Assembly (NCBI GenBank): GCA_000969725.1
Contig: JXSR01S046668.1
Reading direction: 5' to 3' (one strand)
Length of the DNA stretch: 21,850 nucleotides
From: Ophiothrix spiculata
Taxonomy: Eukaryota > Echinodermata > Ophiuroidea > Amphilepidida > Ophiotrichidae
The translations under genes and the position numbers were made by a program. This document shows, one piece after another, positions 9,830 through 18,707 of the stretch (positions are counted from its first letter, which is position 1; every line of letters begins with the position of its first letter). The notes under the pieces are model-generated. The model was not told where the DNA came from. It was given only the letters and a program-made list of their open reading frames with translations, and did no database searches.

Positions 9830-9890
9830 TCAGTGGCAGAGCATCCATATGGCAATTGGGAGGTCCCAGATTCGAGTCCTGGTCAAGGCT
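9819..9890 (+). other. tRNA-like sequence (Ala-GGC-like fold), probably a SINE head or tRNA pseudogene
   Basis: A 72-nt tRNA layout fits. The D arm GTTC..GAGC pairs. The anticodon arm is TCCAT-ATGGCAA-TTGGG with T33 present and GGC at the anticodon positions. The T arm is CCAGA-TTCGAGT-CCTGG with one mismatch (A53 against C61). A box TAGTTCAGTGG (9826-9836) and B box GATTCGAGTCC (9869-9879) are 32 apart. The acceptor arms pair at only four of seven positions, the anticodon stem has a T-T mismatch, and GGC is an unusual anticodon for nuclear alanine tRNAs. I judge it non-functional in translation but with an intact-looking pol III promoter. Confidence 0.6.
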
Positions 9891-9895
9891 TGGGC

Positions 9896-9903
9896 TTTTT
9901 TTT
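9896..9903 (+). terminator. T8 run, likely RNA polymerase III terminator
   Basis: Eight T follow GGGC six bases after the tRNA-like sequence ends. Runs of four or more T end pol III transcripts, so a transcript from the internal A/B boxes at 9826-9879 would stop here and be short. Confidence 0.5.
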
Positions 9904-10241
9904 CCCCTAGTTGTGACCTCCACAAGGGAAAGAATAAAGATTTACCTACATTTACCCTTTTCAAAACTTCAGAACAAATGCTTTATGGGTAATTTCACAA
10001 CCTAAATAACAGATTTATAAATAAATGCAACTTGATTTTCAAAATTCAAGATAAACCACAAGAAATATTACAGCAATTGTCACAAAGAATTGAAGCATGC
10101 AAGATTATCAAAGCTAAGGCCTTGTAAACAAGTCCGTATGCTTTCGCTGAAAAAATGAATATGACAAATCTGTTTGCAAGTGCAAAGCAGAGGAAAGGAG
10201 GGAAAATGACCTTAATGATGTAGTAAGTAGTGATGTCACTT

Positions 10242-10492
10242 CATCATGTGAGTGCAAGAAAGTCGTATCTGCAATGGCTGCCCTAAGTTATATTAATTTT
10301 ACGCCTTGTCACAAGAACGTGAAAAATCCCTCTAAATGTTCCTGTCTTATGTCAGTGGTTCTTGAAATGGTTCTCACCTGAAGAACCATTTCAAGAACCA
10401 CTGACCCGAGACTGGAGATTATAAAGTGTGCAATCCAAATTTATGACAAATGGCAGCTATTGCAAGTACGAGTTTCTTGCACTCACACGACG
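10242..10492. mobile_element. MITE copy 1 of a nested-palindrome family (251 bp, TSD ACTT)
   Basis: The 41-bp terminal inverted repeats (10242-10282 and 10452-10492) begin C.TC.TGTGAGTGCAAGAAA and end in GCAAT.GCTGCC. ACTT flanks both sides (10238-10241 and 10493-10496), and segment A1 keeps the empty site with a single ACTT at 7478-7481, which proves the borders and the 4-bp duplication. A perfect hairpin lies near the centre (10351-10405). There is no coding capacity, so it must depend on a transposase encoded elsewhere. The second copy is at 13694-13940. I cannot match the ends to a named superfamily. Confidence 0.95.
10351..10405. repeat. Perfect 24-bp hairpin at the centre of MITE copy 1
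   Basis: Arms 10351-10374 and 10382-10405 are perfect reverse complements (GTCAGTGGTTCTTGAAATGG...), with a 7-nt loop CACCTGA. Together with the 41-bp outer arms the whole element can fold as one long stem with a bulged middle. The size and perfection resemble a precursor that Dicer could cut, but processing is only a guess. Confidence 0.95.
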
Positions 10493-10900
10493 ACTTGATG
10501 TCAAAATGATGCCAATTTTACTTACTTGTCATGTTGTAACCTCAAGTTAGAACATGTCAAGTTTTAACCTCAAGTGTAAAGCCCTATGCTCCATCCATGC
10601 AGACAAATAGACAACCTTATCTGACAGTACAGTACATCAAATTATCTAATGCCATTCCATAAGCCGCATGATTTGTAAATTATTTTACTAAAATACTCTA
10701 TCTACTTGTCAAATTTAACTAGTGAATTTTTAAATTTACATCACCTCTCCTGTTGATTTTTTTGATACCAGCATGAAATTAGTGAAAACACTTGAATGAT
10801 GATTTGTCAAACGTTTAAAGGTGAAGATATTTATTAATTTAAATGGTTTGCCAGATGGTAAATAGAAGGATTGAACCTTAAAAGTGAGGGGATTGAGAAA

Positions 10901-10936
10901 GTTTTGGACCCTCAAAACGAGGGCAGGGTCCAAAAC
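10901..10936. repeat. Perfect 12-bp stem-loop
   Basis: GTTTTGGACCCT (10901-10912) pairs with AGGGTCCAAAAC (10925-10936) around a 12-nt loop that itself contains CAAAACGAGGG. It lies at the left of the sequence private to A2 and may be the end structure of a repeat there. Confidence 0.8.
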
Positions 10937-11328
10937 GTTTGGAACCATTATATTAAAATTGTTGTACAATATGCATTTCATGCAACTTTGATATCTAAGA
11001 TTGATGATATGGATAAGTCTACTTTTGCACTACAGATGTTTTATACCTCGTTAGTACTTTGGGATGTGCTACATTCATTACAGCTGATGATCTGTTACAA
11101 TCATCATGGTAGACATCATAGGATGACATACCGTGAGCTTTACAATAACGGCAACTTACAGTTATATGGCCCCGATAACCCGGAAGTACTGACAATTTTT
11201 CATCATTTCTGGGATCGCAACCTCATTGGTACCGTTTCCTGTTACTAGCGATTGTTGGTTAAAGCTTAATGATACACAAAGATGCTACAGAATTGAATGT
11301 TTTTTAACACTTCTCTTTGAAATTTTTT

Positions 11329-11378
11329 GGGGCGGGCGTTTAATAGAGAATGGGCAATTAATAGAAACAATACGGTAT
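11329..11378 (+). repeat. Degenerate G-rich short repeat (GGGCG.TTAATAGA type)
   Basis: GGGGCGGGCGTTTAATAGAG is followed by TGGGCAATTAATAGAAACAA and TACGGTA, two diverged units of about 20-22 bp. I recall similar GGGCGTTTATTAGA arrays as common dispersed repeats in marine invertebrates, so this is probably a fragment of one. Only two units are visible. Confidence 0.4.
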
Positions 11379-11663
11379 ATAGGTAAGGTGTCCAAAACAG
11401 GATATAATCCAAGCCCTTATCTCTGTTTTGGTTTGGTCCACTAGATATTATCTGAATGACTTCCAGTTCTCCATAAAAAATTCTTTTGGTTTCCTTTCGA
11501 GCAACTTGACTCAAGTCCATTCTATATTTTGGCCACAACTACTGACAACATGTTCTCTTTGAAACTAAGTAGCACTTGATTTTAGTTCAGACAGTCACTT
11601 TCCTAATTTCCTACTTAGGCCCTAAATAACATTTGAGCCAAATTAATAGTTTGTTGAAATGAT

Positions 11664-11674
11664 GGGGGGGGGGG
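11664..11674 (+). repeat. G11 homopolymer
   Basis: Eleven consecutive G followed by TCAAAAATGTTTCAGGCCC. Nearby GGGTCAAAAAAATTTC (11737-11752) resembles the sequence right after the run, suggesting a diverged direct repeat. Homopolymer length is likely to vary or be misassembled. Confidence 0.85.
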
Positions 11675-12079
11675 TCAAAAATGTTTCAGGCCCATTAAAA
11701 CAGACCCATTGAAATAGTTTTCAAATCATGAAACCAGGGTCAAAAAAATTTCAATGACTTGGACTAAAATTTCCCCACCTACCAAAGTATTTATCAACAG
11801 TCCCTTGGACAATATACCTCTAACAGAAATGACCTTTATATACTGTAAAACATACACAAGGAACAAATCACATCAAAACAAAATGAATCACCTTCACATA
11901 TAACCCTCAATTATCAGGACTGTATATTTGACATTTCTGGCACACCAGATATCAGACATTTTGTTGTCAGAACACAGACCAATTCAGTATCTTGACAGAT
12001 CTACTATGAAAGATGAGATACTTTTGTATCACTTGAAGGTACATGGTCCAATTCTAAAATTTCTTTCTTCATTTCAAAG

Positions 12080-12740
12080 AGCATTGCATCATAATCCTTA
12101 ACGGGACTAGCCTAGATTCAACCTAGAATTGAAAACTTATGGAGATGATCTAAATAAAGCTTCAAAGTATAGTAAAATCCAAAAAAGTACAAAAATGGCT
12201 CAAATTGTGAGAGAGTTTATTTGCAATACTAGTATATCAATCTTTGATGGTGGTGTGACTATCCTGTGTTTCCTTAGTCCTAAATTTGTACCTCAGATGG
12301 ATTTACCATATAAAAGATCAAACAAAGCTCCTGTAGATAAACTTGATACATATAAAAAAGAAACAATTTCATCAAAAATAATTTGTTTGCCGATCACAAG
12401 TGTAGAAACAAGATCTCATTAAGTTTTCAAACTAGAAACACTGTTTTCACACCACTTTTTTGCGCCGGCACAAAAAATTTAAGTAGGTAAAGAATTGCAA
12501 TTTTCTCCAATATTCATCAAAATCATGAAAAACTACTTGTAGGTTCATTACTTAATTGATTCAAGTAAAAAATATGTAGGTAAACAATTAGTGGGAAGAA
12601 TCTAGGCCAGTCCTTTTAAATAAAAAATGCAGTTGTATCAGATATTGGACAATATATAAGTAAAATCAAACACAACAAAACATATCTTCTTTCTCTATCT
12701 TTTTGGAGATTAATAAAAGTTTAAACTAACTCTAAAATGT
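12080..12740. other. Gene-free linker between the A and B duplications
   Basis: The 97-codon frame at 12129-12422 has no recognisable feature. A near-palindrome TTTTGCGCCGGCACAAAA lies at about 12459-12476 and is the only GC-rich spot. No repeat partner was found elsewhere in the window. Confidence 0.35.
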
Positions 12741-13257
12741 TGGGTGGACCTAACTATTATTCTGCTACCAGGATATTTACCAATCAACTATAGAGGGGGT
12801 AATAACACTTTCAATACTAGTCAGGTGAAAATCATACTGCTTCATCTTATATCGCTGAATGGCTTGCAGTGATTAATATCCCTATTGCATCTGTAGTACA
12901 ATATACTTTTAGCTAGGTGGTAATCTATAAACCAAATGATACCTTAAATGCTAAAACATGACAAGATATTGTTTTCAAAGTCAAGACTACCATAAATCAC
13001 TTGCATCGATTTCCATATTCAAACTACCATTGTCAATAAAGGCACAAATAAAATGTGAAATTTTTACGACACTAACAGGAAGCAAACCATTAAAGTTTCA
13101 ATGTTCATTAAACTTTCATTGTAATATTTACTTTCAATTTCTATGCATATTCAAAAGTTTTTGTGGTAAATCCTTAATACAAAATATATAAAGTAGGCCA
13201 GAAAATGGGATGTATAAATTTTAAAGGCAACAGAATATTTCTTGACAAGAGACATGA

Positions 13258-13274
13258 GGTGGTGGTGGTGGTGG
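13258..13274 (+). repeat. (GGT)5 microsatellite with G-rich continuation
   Basis: Five GGT repeats followed by GG and then CAGTGGCAGCGGCTGCAG. The counterpart region in B2 (about 17520-17570) instead carries a C/A-rich tract, so this stretch of the duplicated segment has repeatedly accumulated simple sequence. Confidence 0.85.
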
Positions 13275-13693
13275 CAGTGGCAGCGGCTGCAGTGATAGAT
13301 TTTAAGGCTAATGCATACCACTGATGTTATGTTGTTTCTTTAATTTTCTCCTCCCCGACACTTTTGAAATATACATCCCAAGTCTTTTCAGGCTATTTTA
13401 AGAAGCGGTCTTTCTCAAGTGTTGAGACATGTGTCTGTTGAATTGGTTGGGTATAGCATATAGGAGTGATATTTTAGGGTCAATGTCAGTTAAGTTTATG
13501 ATTTCTTCAGTTTTCCAGGTAGATAATCAACTCTCAGAAATCTTTAACAGGCAGGTTTTTAAAATAAAAGAAAAGCAGATATTTACTTGAAACTTTCCAC
13601 AAATTCATCTAAAAGTTGAACTACAATTTCCTTATACCCAAGGACACAAACTTATTGAACACCCCTCATACTTTCATCAATAGTATTTCAAAT

Positions 13694-13940
13694 CATCATG
13701 TGAGTGCAAGAGAGTTATATCTGTAATAGCTGCCATTTTACATAAATTTGTATTGCACACTAAATACAATTCCAGTTTTGGGTCAGTGGCTCTTAAAATG
13801 GTTCTTCAGGGGACCATTTCAAGAGCCACTGACAAATAAAAGAACAATTTTGATGGATTATTTTATCATTCTGGTTAAAGTTAAATAAATATAACATATG
13901 GCAGCCATTGCAGATACGACTTTCTTGCACTCACATGATG
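13694..13940. mobile_element. MITE copy 2 of the nested-palindrome family (247 bp, TSD AAAT)
   Basis: Terminal inverted repeats of 41 bp (13694-13734 and 13900-13940) match those of copy 1 at 10242-10492, starting CATCATGTGAGTGCAAGA. AAAT flanks both sides (13690-13693, 13941-13944), and B2 has a single AAAT before the same right flank (18017-18030). A central hairpin is at 13782-13833. The right-hand end also survives as a scrap in B3 at 20351-20371, showing that the element was present before B1 and B3 separated. Confidence 0.95.
13782..13833. repeat. 21-bp hairpin at the centre of MITE copy 2
   Basis: Arm GTCAGTGGCTCTTAAAATGG plus T (13782-13802) pairs with 13813-13833 with a single mismatch around a 10-nt loop. 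It is the counterpart of the perfect hairpin in copy 1. TTCTT against CTCTT and similar changes are matched on both arms, so base pairing is kept although the sequence has changed. Confidence 0.9.
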
Positions 13941-14148
13941 AAATGTTCTGTACAGCATGTTCTCATAGGTGAAGGTAAGAAAAATTAGATGAGATTTATT
14001 TTGCTATGACAAGGGAAAGTCCCTGATCAATATTTTATTACAGGAACTCATATCTAACATATTAAATGTCATATGTAAATATCATTATCATTCATCAATG
14101 ATTTAAAATAATCTTATTCTGTAACATGATATGTAGACATTGATCATC

Positions 14149-14612
14149 AAAAAATCACTTTGTTCTTTGTCAATTTTATGATTTCCAATTATTAAGTGGT
14201 ATTATCATGGAATTCTTCAAAAACTCTAACAAGTGGTTAAATTTATGAAGAAAAAATCCATTGTTTGTCATTTAAGTTAAATTTCACTTTTACAAATCAT
14301 AAAAATCACTTAATTCTTTGTCAATTTCATGATTACCAACTATTAAGTGGTGTTGTCAAGCAATTCTTCAAAACTCAAACAAGTGGTTACATTTCTGAAG
14401 AACAAATCATTTTTTTTCATTTAGAGTTAAATTTCACTTTCACAAATCATAAATAAAAAATCACTTTGTTCTTTGTCAATTTCATAATTTCCAATAATTA
14501 TTAAGTGGTACCATCATGGAATTCTTCAAAAACTCCAACAAGTGGTTAAACTTCTGAAGAACAAATCCATTTTTGTCATTTAGAGTTAAATTTCACTTTT
14601 ACAAATCATGAA
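14149..14612 (+). repeat. Three tandem units of ~151-155 bp
   Basis: Units start at about 14150, 14301 and 14456 with AAAATCACTT.TTCTTTGTC. Each passes through TTATTAAGTGGT, AATTCTTCAAAA and CAAGTGGTTA and ends CACTTT.ACAAATCAT. B3 has one unit (20579-20735) and B2 one diverged unit (18240-18430), so the array expanded in B1. A 63-codon frame at 14265-14456 is a by-product of the repeat. Confidence 0.9.
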
Positions 14613-14864
14613 AAAGTGAAAGTTATATTTTGTTACAGCAATTAACAAATATCGCTTTCAGGTTTTCCTTCGTCTTTCATTTGTTTCCCCTCCTCCTTCC
14701 TCTCGCTCTGCTAATGTTTACACATGACATGCTCACTGACATAAGATTCAGATGAAACCCCCTCCCACTGATGTTCCCAATTTTCTTCCTTCATTCCTTA
14801 ATGAACACAACAAATAAATTCCATAAAAACATCTTACAACCTTTTAGTGTTTACAGCACAAAAA

Positions 14865-14916
14865 GTTATACCTATAGAGTTAAAATATTCCATGAACTTA
14901 CATACTTATCTATCTT
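14865..14916 (+). other. 52-bp block identical in B1 and B3
   Basis: The sequence from GTTATACCTATAGAGTTAAA to CTTATCTATCTT is identical at 20960-21011, while neighbouring DNA differs by frequent substitutions and indels. A 112-codon frame (14771-15109) crosses it but is broken by a single-base indel and stops in B3, so protein coding does not explain the identity. It could be a conserved regulatory element, a trace of gene conversion or chance. Confidence 0.5.
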
Positions 14917-15109
14917 GTTTGTAAATTTCAGACATAAATTCAAAATCTTGATCATTCTTGATTCCTTAATTAAACCTTGTGCTACCTTTAAACACCCTAT
15001 GACAAAGCTTAAACAAAAAATATTAAAACATGCAAAATTAATTACATACATTCATATTATTCCTAAATCACCTTTAAAGATTCCAAATTTAGCTAACCCT
15101 TTGAAGTAG

Positions 15110-16025
15110 GTTACACAGTCTGAAATTCACATGCAGGAAGCTATGCAACACAGAAATGTGAGTCAAAAGCACGCTCCTATCCAATTAAGCTTCCAATTAT
15201 CAAATTACACAGATTTGGTGTTGATGCCTATCACATCACGAAGTGAGGTGCCATTTCAATTATCTTTAGTGTAGATTTCTAACAGAAATCTTATATCACC
15301 CTCAATTTTTATATCACTGTGTTTTTATAAATCAAGATTTCTTCTCAAAATTTAATCATAAAAACCAACAGATACCACTCTCCATAGTTAGAAACATGAG
15401 AATGTGAATTCAGATTTAACAGATATGTTACGCTTCTTGATTACTTGTAGAGATGAAATTTTGCAGATAACATAGTTCAATTTCCTGAGTTATTATAGAT
15501 TATGTTTCCATAATAGGTGTGAAATTGTTATTACAAGAAAATCTATCAAATCAATTCCGGTTAAGCTGACATTTTATAAAAACTGAATCATTGGTGGTGT
15601 TTTATTTTCGACAAAATGACATTTTGACATTAGAGATAAAGATACTTGGAGCCTCCATGTGGAGTATTAACCCAGAAAAACAAAATTTACAAGAGTGACA
15701 ATTAGGTTAAAGATTCGAGATAGGAAAAAGATATACGATTTTTCTCTTTTACTTTTGAAACTAACATGTTAATATTTTCTCCAATGCTTTATGATTTATT
15801 TATCTTCTTGTAAAAATTCAATGAATAGACCATTTATAACTAAGGCTTCTACTAGTAAGTTTTATTATAGTCCCTGTCTAAACAATGATAAAAAAACTGA
15901 CGTATAAAGTACTTCTAGGTTTTACTAGAGCATATATAAATGCATGACCAAGATTTGTCAATGAACCAATGTAGTGACTTAAGATTGAGAACTAGACCAC
16001 AAATAAATCCAATTATCTTGACAAT
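15110..16025. other. Gene-free stretch between B1 and B2
   Basis: No open frame of note, no inverted repeat and no tRNA-like box pair. ACCAAGA.TTGT.AAT and TTGACAATTT motifs near 15950-16030 recur loosely at 16157-16195, suggesting an old local duplication at the border of B2. Otherwise I see nothing. Confidence 0.35.
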
Positions 16026-16592
16026 TTTATCATCCATGAATCTATTTGTCTTATTTATTTTAGAAAGATTGCTTTACAAAACCAACAAGACAGGCTGAAA
16101 AAATAGTGTTCTTTCTGCTTAAAAGATTTTTTACTAGAGTGTAGAAAAATAAATTACCAAGACTTGTTAATTGTCTTGATTGTTCTGACAATTTCATGAT
16201 CCAATGTGGTATGGGGTGTTTTACTTTATTTATTTTTTTGATTTGGAAAGTTGAAAATTGTTCTTCATACAATTATATCTTGGATGTACATTCTGGTCTT
16301 CTACAATTAAATATATTGGATTTCATGACTCATTGCGGAGATATGTTTCCCAGTATTATTAAAAAGAAAAAAGGAAATCTGAAATATAATTTATCTTCAG
16401 CATTTAAACCATCTAAATTGCACAATAAGAAACTAATGCCCGCAAGAAATGTGAGACAACAATATATTTTTAGCCATATTATTTCATGTTTGAAATTCAA
16501 TACTCAAAATCAACAATTTTCAATTTAAAATATTCTTTCTTCATGTTACACATTTATGATTGTCAGAATAATATAATTTAATGTACAACATT

Positions 16593-16926
16593 TCGGCAGC
16601 AATTCGGTTACCATATACATCTCCCGGTTGTGACATATTTGGACTATTTTCTTTAGTTTCTACTGTAGGATTTTGTAGGATTGAGCAGGCCAAAAACTAT
16701 CTCCTCAAATCTTACTGTATAAAAAATCCCTATTTACACACATTCGACCCGGGGATTTGAACCCAGGACCTTTCACATCCCAATAATCACCCATATCAAG
16801 CCACCCACCAGTGCTGCCTTGGCAGCAATTCAGTGACCATATACATCTCCCGGTTGTGATGCATTTGGACTTAAGACTAAATATTTTCTTCACTTTCTAG
16901 GTAGGATTTTGTAGGATTGAGCATGG
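16593..16926 (-). mobile_element. Composite SINE-like sequence: tRNA-like core between two ~95-bp direct repeats
   Basis: Direct repeats at 16593-16688 and 16819-16926 share GGCAGCAATTC.GT.ACCATA, CATCTCCCGGTTGTGA and GTAGGATTTTGTAGGATTGA. Between them, on the minus strand, a perfect B box GGTTCAAATCC (16753-16763) follows an A-box-like TGGCTTGATATGG (16791-16803), with 27 bases between them. The T stem pairs at four of five positions. The layout fits two tandem SINE copies, or one copy inserted into another of the same family. B3 lacks the whole block. Confidence 0.6.
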
Positions 16927-17520
16927 TTAGGGTTAAACTAATTCTCTAATTTGGGTGTGACCTACAGCAAACTAGTTCCAATACTTTCTTCTAATGCATC
17001 CTTCTAATTCTACAAAATAGTTCAGCTTTTTCTACACATTTCCAACCATATTCAACTATAGAGGGGGTAGTAAGTACTAATAACTGATACACCAGCATCA
17101 ATCTATATACAATATCAAAAACACTTGAATCCCGGGACTTGAATTCCTGGCTTATTTGTCATGATAGATATCCCGGCAGCATCTGCAGTGCATTATGCTT
17201 GTAGCTATGTGGCAATCTATAAACCAACTAATACATTAAATGCTTAACCACGACAAGATTGTTTTCAAAGTCAAGCTATCATAAATCACTGCATGGCACT
17301 GATTTCAAGAGTCAAAGTGCCATTGTCAATTCACCTGCACACACAAAGAGCATATACAATGTGAAACTTTTATGACACGAACAGAAGGAGAGTCATTAAA
17401 TATTCAATGTTCATTCAACTTTCAGCTTATGGTCTATTTTCAATCTTTTTGTGGAGAAATCTTACTGGAAAATCAATCATGCTTAATTCTATGTAAATTC
17501 TAAAAGCAACAGAATACAGT

Positions 17521-17570
17521 TAGACAACACAAACACCCCCACACTCCCACCCACACACCCCCCACAGGAG
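17521..17570 (+). repeat. C/A-rich low-complexity tract
   Basis: Runs of CACACCCCC/ACTCCCACCC type over about 50 bp. A minus-strand frame (17520-17810) begins by reading it as G/V/W-rich residues, which is an artefact of the simple sequence. Confidence 0.7.
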
Positions 17571-18239
17571 TTTCATCCATTGACATACGATTGTCAAAGA
17601 GACATTCCCTTGTGACATTGACAAGTAGTTTGTACAACAAAAATAGACAAAAATTTCTTTTTTCAGGTGCATGATATTTCCTGAAGACAAGCTGTATATT
17701 ATCATAACTAGTGAATATTTATAGCATTCATAGTGTGTGTAACTATGTGGTCTTATTTTTCCACATAATATAAGACTTCTTCCAAGTTTAAAAGAATACC
17801 AGATTCCCAAAAATATGTCCCAATTTATTTAAGGACATTATAGCAGGGAAAAGTAACATTTTGTGTATGGGATTGACAAATAATTTTAGTTCAAATCATA
17901 TTTCTGCTCTTAATCTTTAATAAAAACACTTTTATAAAGAATCTCAACTATTCATCTAACTTAAGATTACCTGAGAGTCATTAGTATGGCTGTGGAGTTT
18001 CAAGATTAATTTTATCAAATGTTCTGCACACCATTACATTGAAGGAGGGAAGTATACTAATATGATCAGGTTTAACAAATGTTTAATTTTATAAGTTATT
18101 TTATGTCACCAGGGAAGTCTGTCATCATCTTTTTATAGCAGAAAGTCAAACTATTCAATGTCATATGCAAATATCATTATCATTAATCAATGATTTACAT
18201 TTTCCAATCCATCTGAAATATGATACAAATGTATTCATT

Positions 18240-18430
18240 AAAAAAATCATATTTCATGTCAAATTTCATGTTTTCCAATTATATATTAAGTGGAATTTAT
18301 ATTTGACTCTTTGAAGGTTTTCTTTGAAAGCTCCGATAAGTGTATAAATTCCTGAAGAACAAATCAATTTCTGTCGATTTAATATAACAGATTCAACATA
18401 TTTTGCTCTGCGAAAATCATGAAAAATTTA
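18240..18430 (+). repeat. Diverged single unit of the 151-bp repeat in B2
   Basis: It keeps the order AAAAATCAT, TTTCATG.TTTCCAATTA, TATTAAGTGG, CCTGAAGAACAAATC.ATTT and ATCATGAAAAA of the B1 array (14149-14612) but has many substitutions and insertions, so it parted from B1 and B3 long ago. Confidence 0.65.
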
Positions 18431-18707
18431 TGTTCTAATTGGATATGAATATATATGGGATAATATTCAATATCTTAAATAATGTTAATTCAAATAATTT
18501 ATGCAGAACATCTATATCAGAAATTGCAGTTAATGATATTGCAATGTGATGAATTTTTGAGGTAACATGGAATCAGGTTGCAAGATTAAGTTTCATTTTG
18601 TTGCAGTTTTTACAAGTTTTAAATTTCAGGTCCTATTTTTCATGATTTCCTGTACTCCCTGTTTCCTTAATATGTAAAGGCCACACACCTGTCCAGAAGG
18701 TAAAAAC

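Larger units (their letters stand above)
10700..11810. other. Segment private to A2 with unassigned open frames
   Basis: About 1.1 kb not found in A1. Open frames here are 10871-11248 (+, 125 codons), 11226-11444 (+, 72 codons), 10736-10981 (-, 81 codons) and 11266-11538 (-, 90 codons). None shows a domain, signal peptide or repeat that I recognise. The + strand frame at 10871 is rich in H, N and aromatic residues, with no catalytic motif. Frames on both strands overlap, which favours chance. Decayed transposon or exon sequence cannot be excluded. Confidence 0.35.
9440..12070 (+). repeat. Segment A2: second copy of the ~3-kb duplication
   Basis: Collinear with A1 (6105-8925) in the same orientation. 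Private sequences are a tRNA-like pair (9757-9890), a 251-bp MITE (10242-10492) and about 1.1 kb of unmatched sequence (10700-11810). The spacing between matching blocks varies from about 2.8 to 3.35 kb, which these insertions explain. Confidence 0.85.
12745..15060 (+). repeat. Segment B1: first of three related copies
   Basis: Blocks recur in B2 and B3 in the same order. Examples: CAACTATAGAGGGGGTA (12784; B2 17055), CAATCTATAAACCAA (12921 with a one-base change; B2 17213; B3 19846), TTCAATGTTCATT.AACTTTCA (13097/17402/20035), AAATGTTCTG.ACA (13941/18017/20372) and TATTAAATGTC.TATG.AAATATCAT (14060/18155/20491). From about 13941 rightwards B1 and B3 are much closer to each other than to B2. 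Private features of B1 are MITE copy 2 and expansion of one unit to three tandem copies. No reading frame is conserved between copies. Confidence 0.85.
16030..18430 (+). repeat. Segment B2: second, most diverged copy
   Basis: The left part (16030-16150) matches B3 at 19609-19737 closely (GACAGGCTGAAAAAATAG.G, CTTTCTGCTTAAAAGATTTT). The middle matches both B1 and B3. The part at 17700-17860 (AGTGAATATTTATAGCATTC, TATAGCAGGGAAAA) matches only B3. About 16170-17130 has no match in B3, apart from its far end, and includes a SINE-like region. The 110-codon frame at 16196-16528 has no recognisable feature. Confidence 0.8.

Noticed and set aside
9819-9890. Functional tRNA-Ala gene
   Set aside because: Acceptor stem pairs at only four of seven positions, T and anticodon stems each carry a mismatch, and the GGC anticodon is atypical, so it is listed as tRNA-like only.
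10871-11248. 125-codon open frame, plus strand, with an H/N/aromatic-rich sequence
   Set aside because: No recognised family or catalytic motif, overlapped by a minus-strand frame, and present only in A2. A protein search with its translation would decide; a transposase, reverse transcriptase or host protein match would reverse this.
14149-14612. CRISPR array
   Set aside because: The repeats are ~150 bp units with no distinct spacers and the genome is clearly animal-like.
14771-15109. 112-codon open frame, plus strand
   Set aside because: The homologous stretch in B3 (20870-21720) has frame-breaking indels and an inserted element, while nucleotide similarity is high, so the frame is not under coding constraint.
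16196-16528. 110-codon open frame, plus strand
   Set aside because: Not conserved in B3, no domain, composition matches surrounding A/T-rich DNA.
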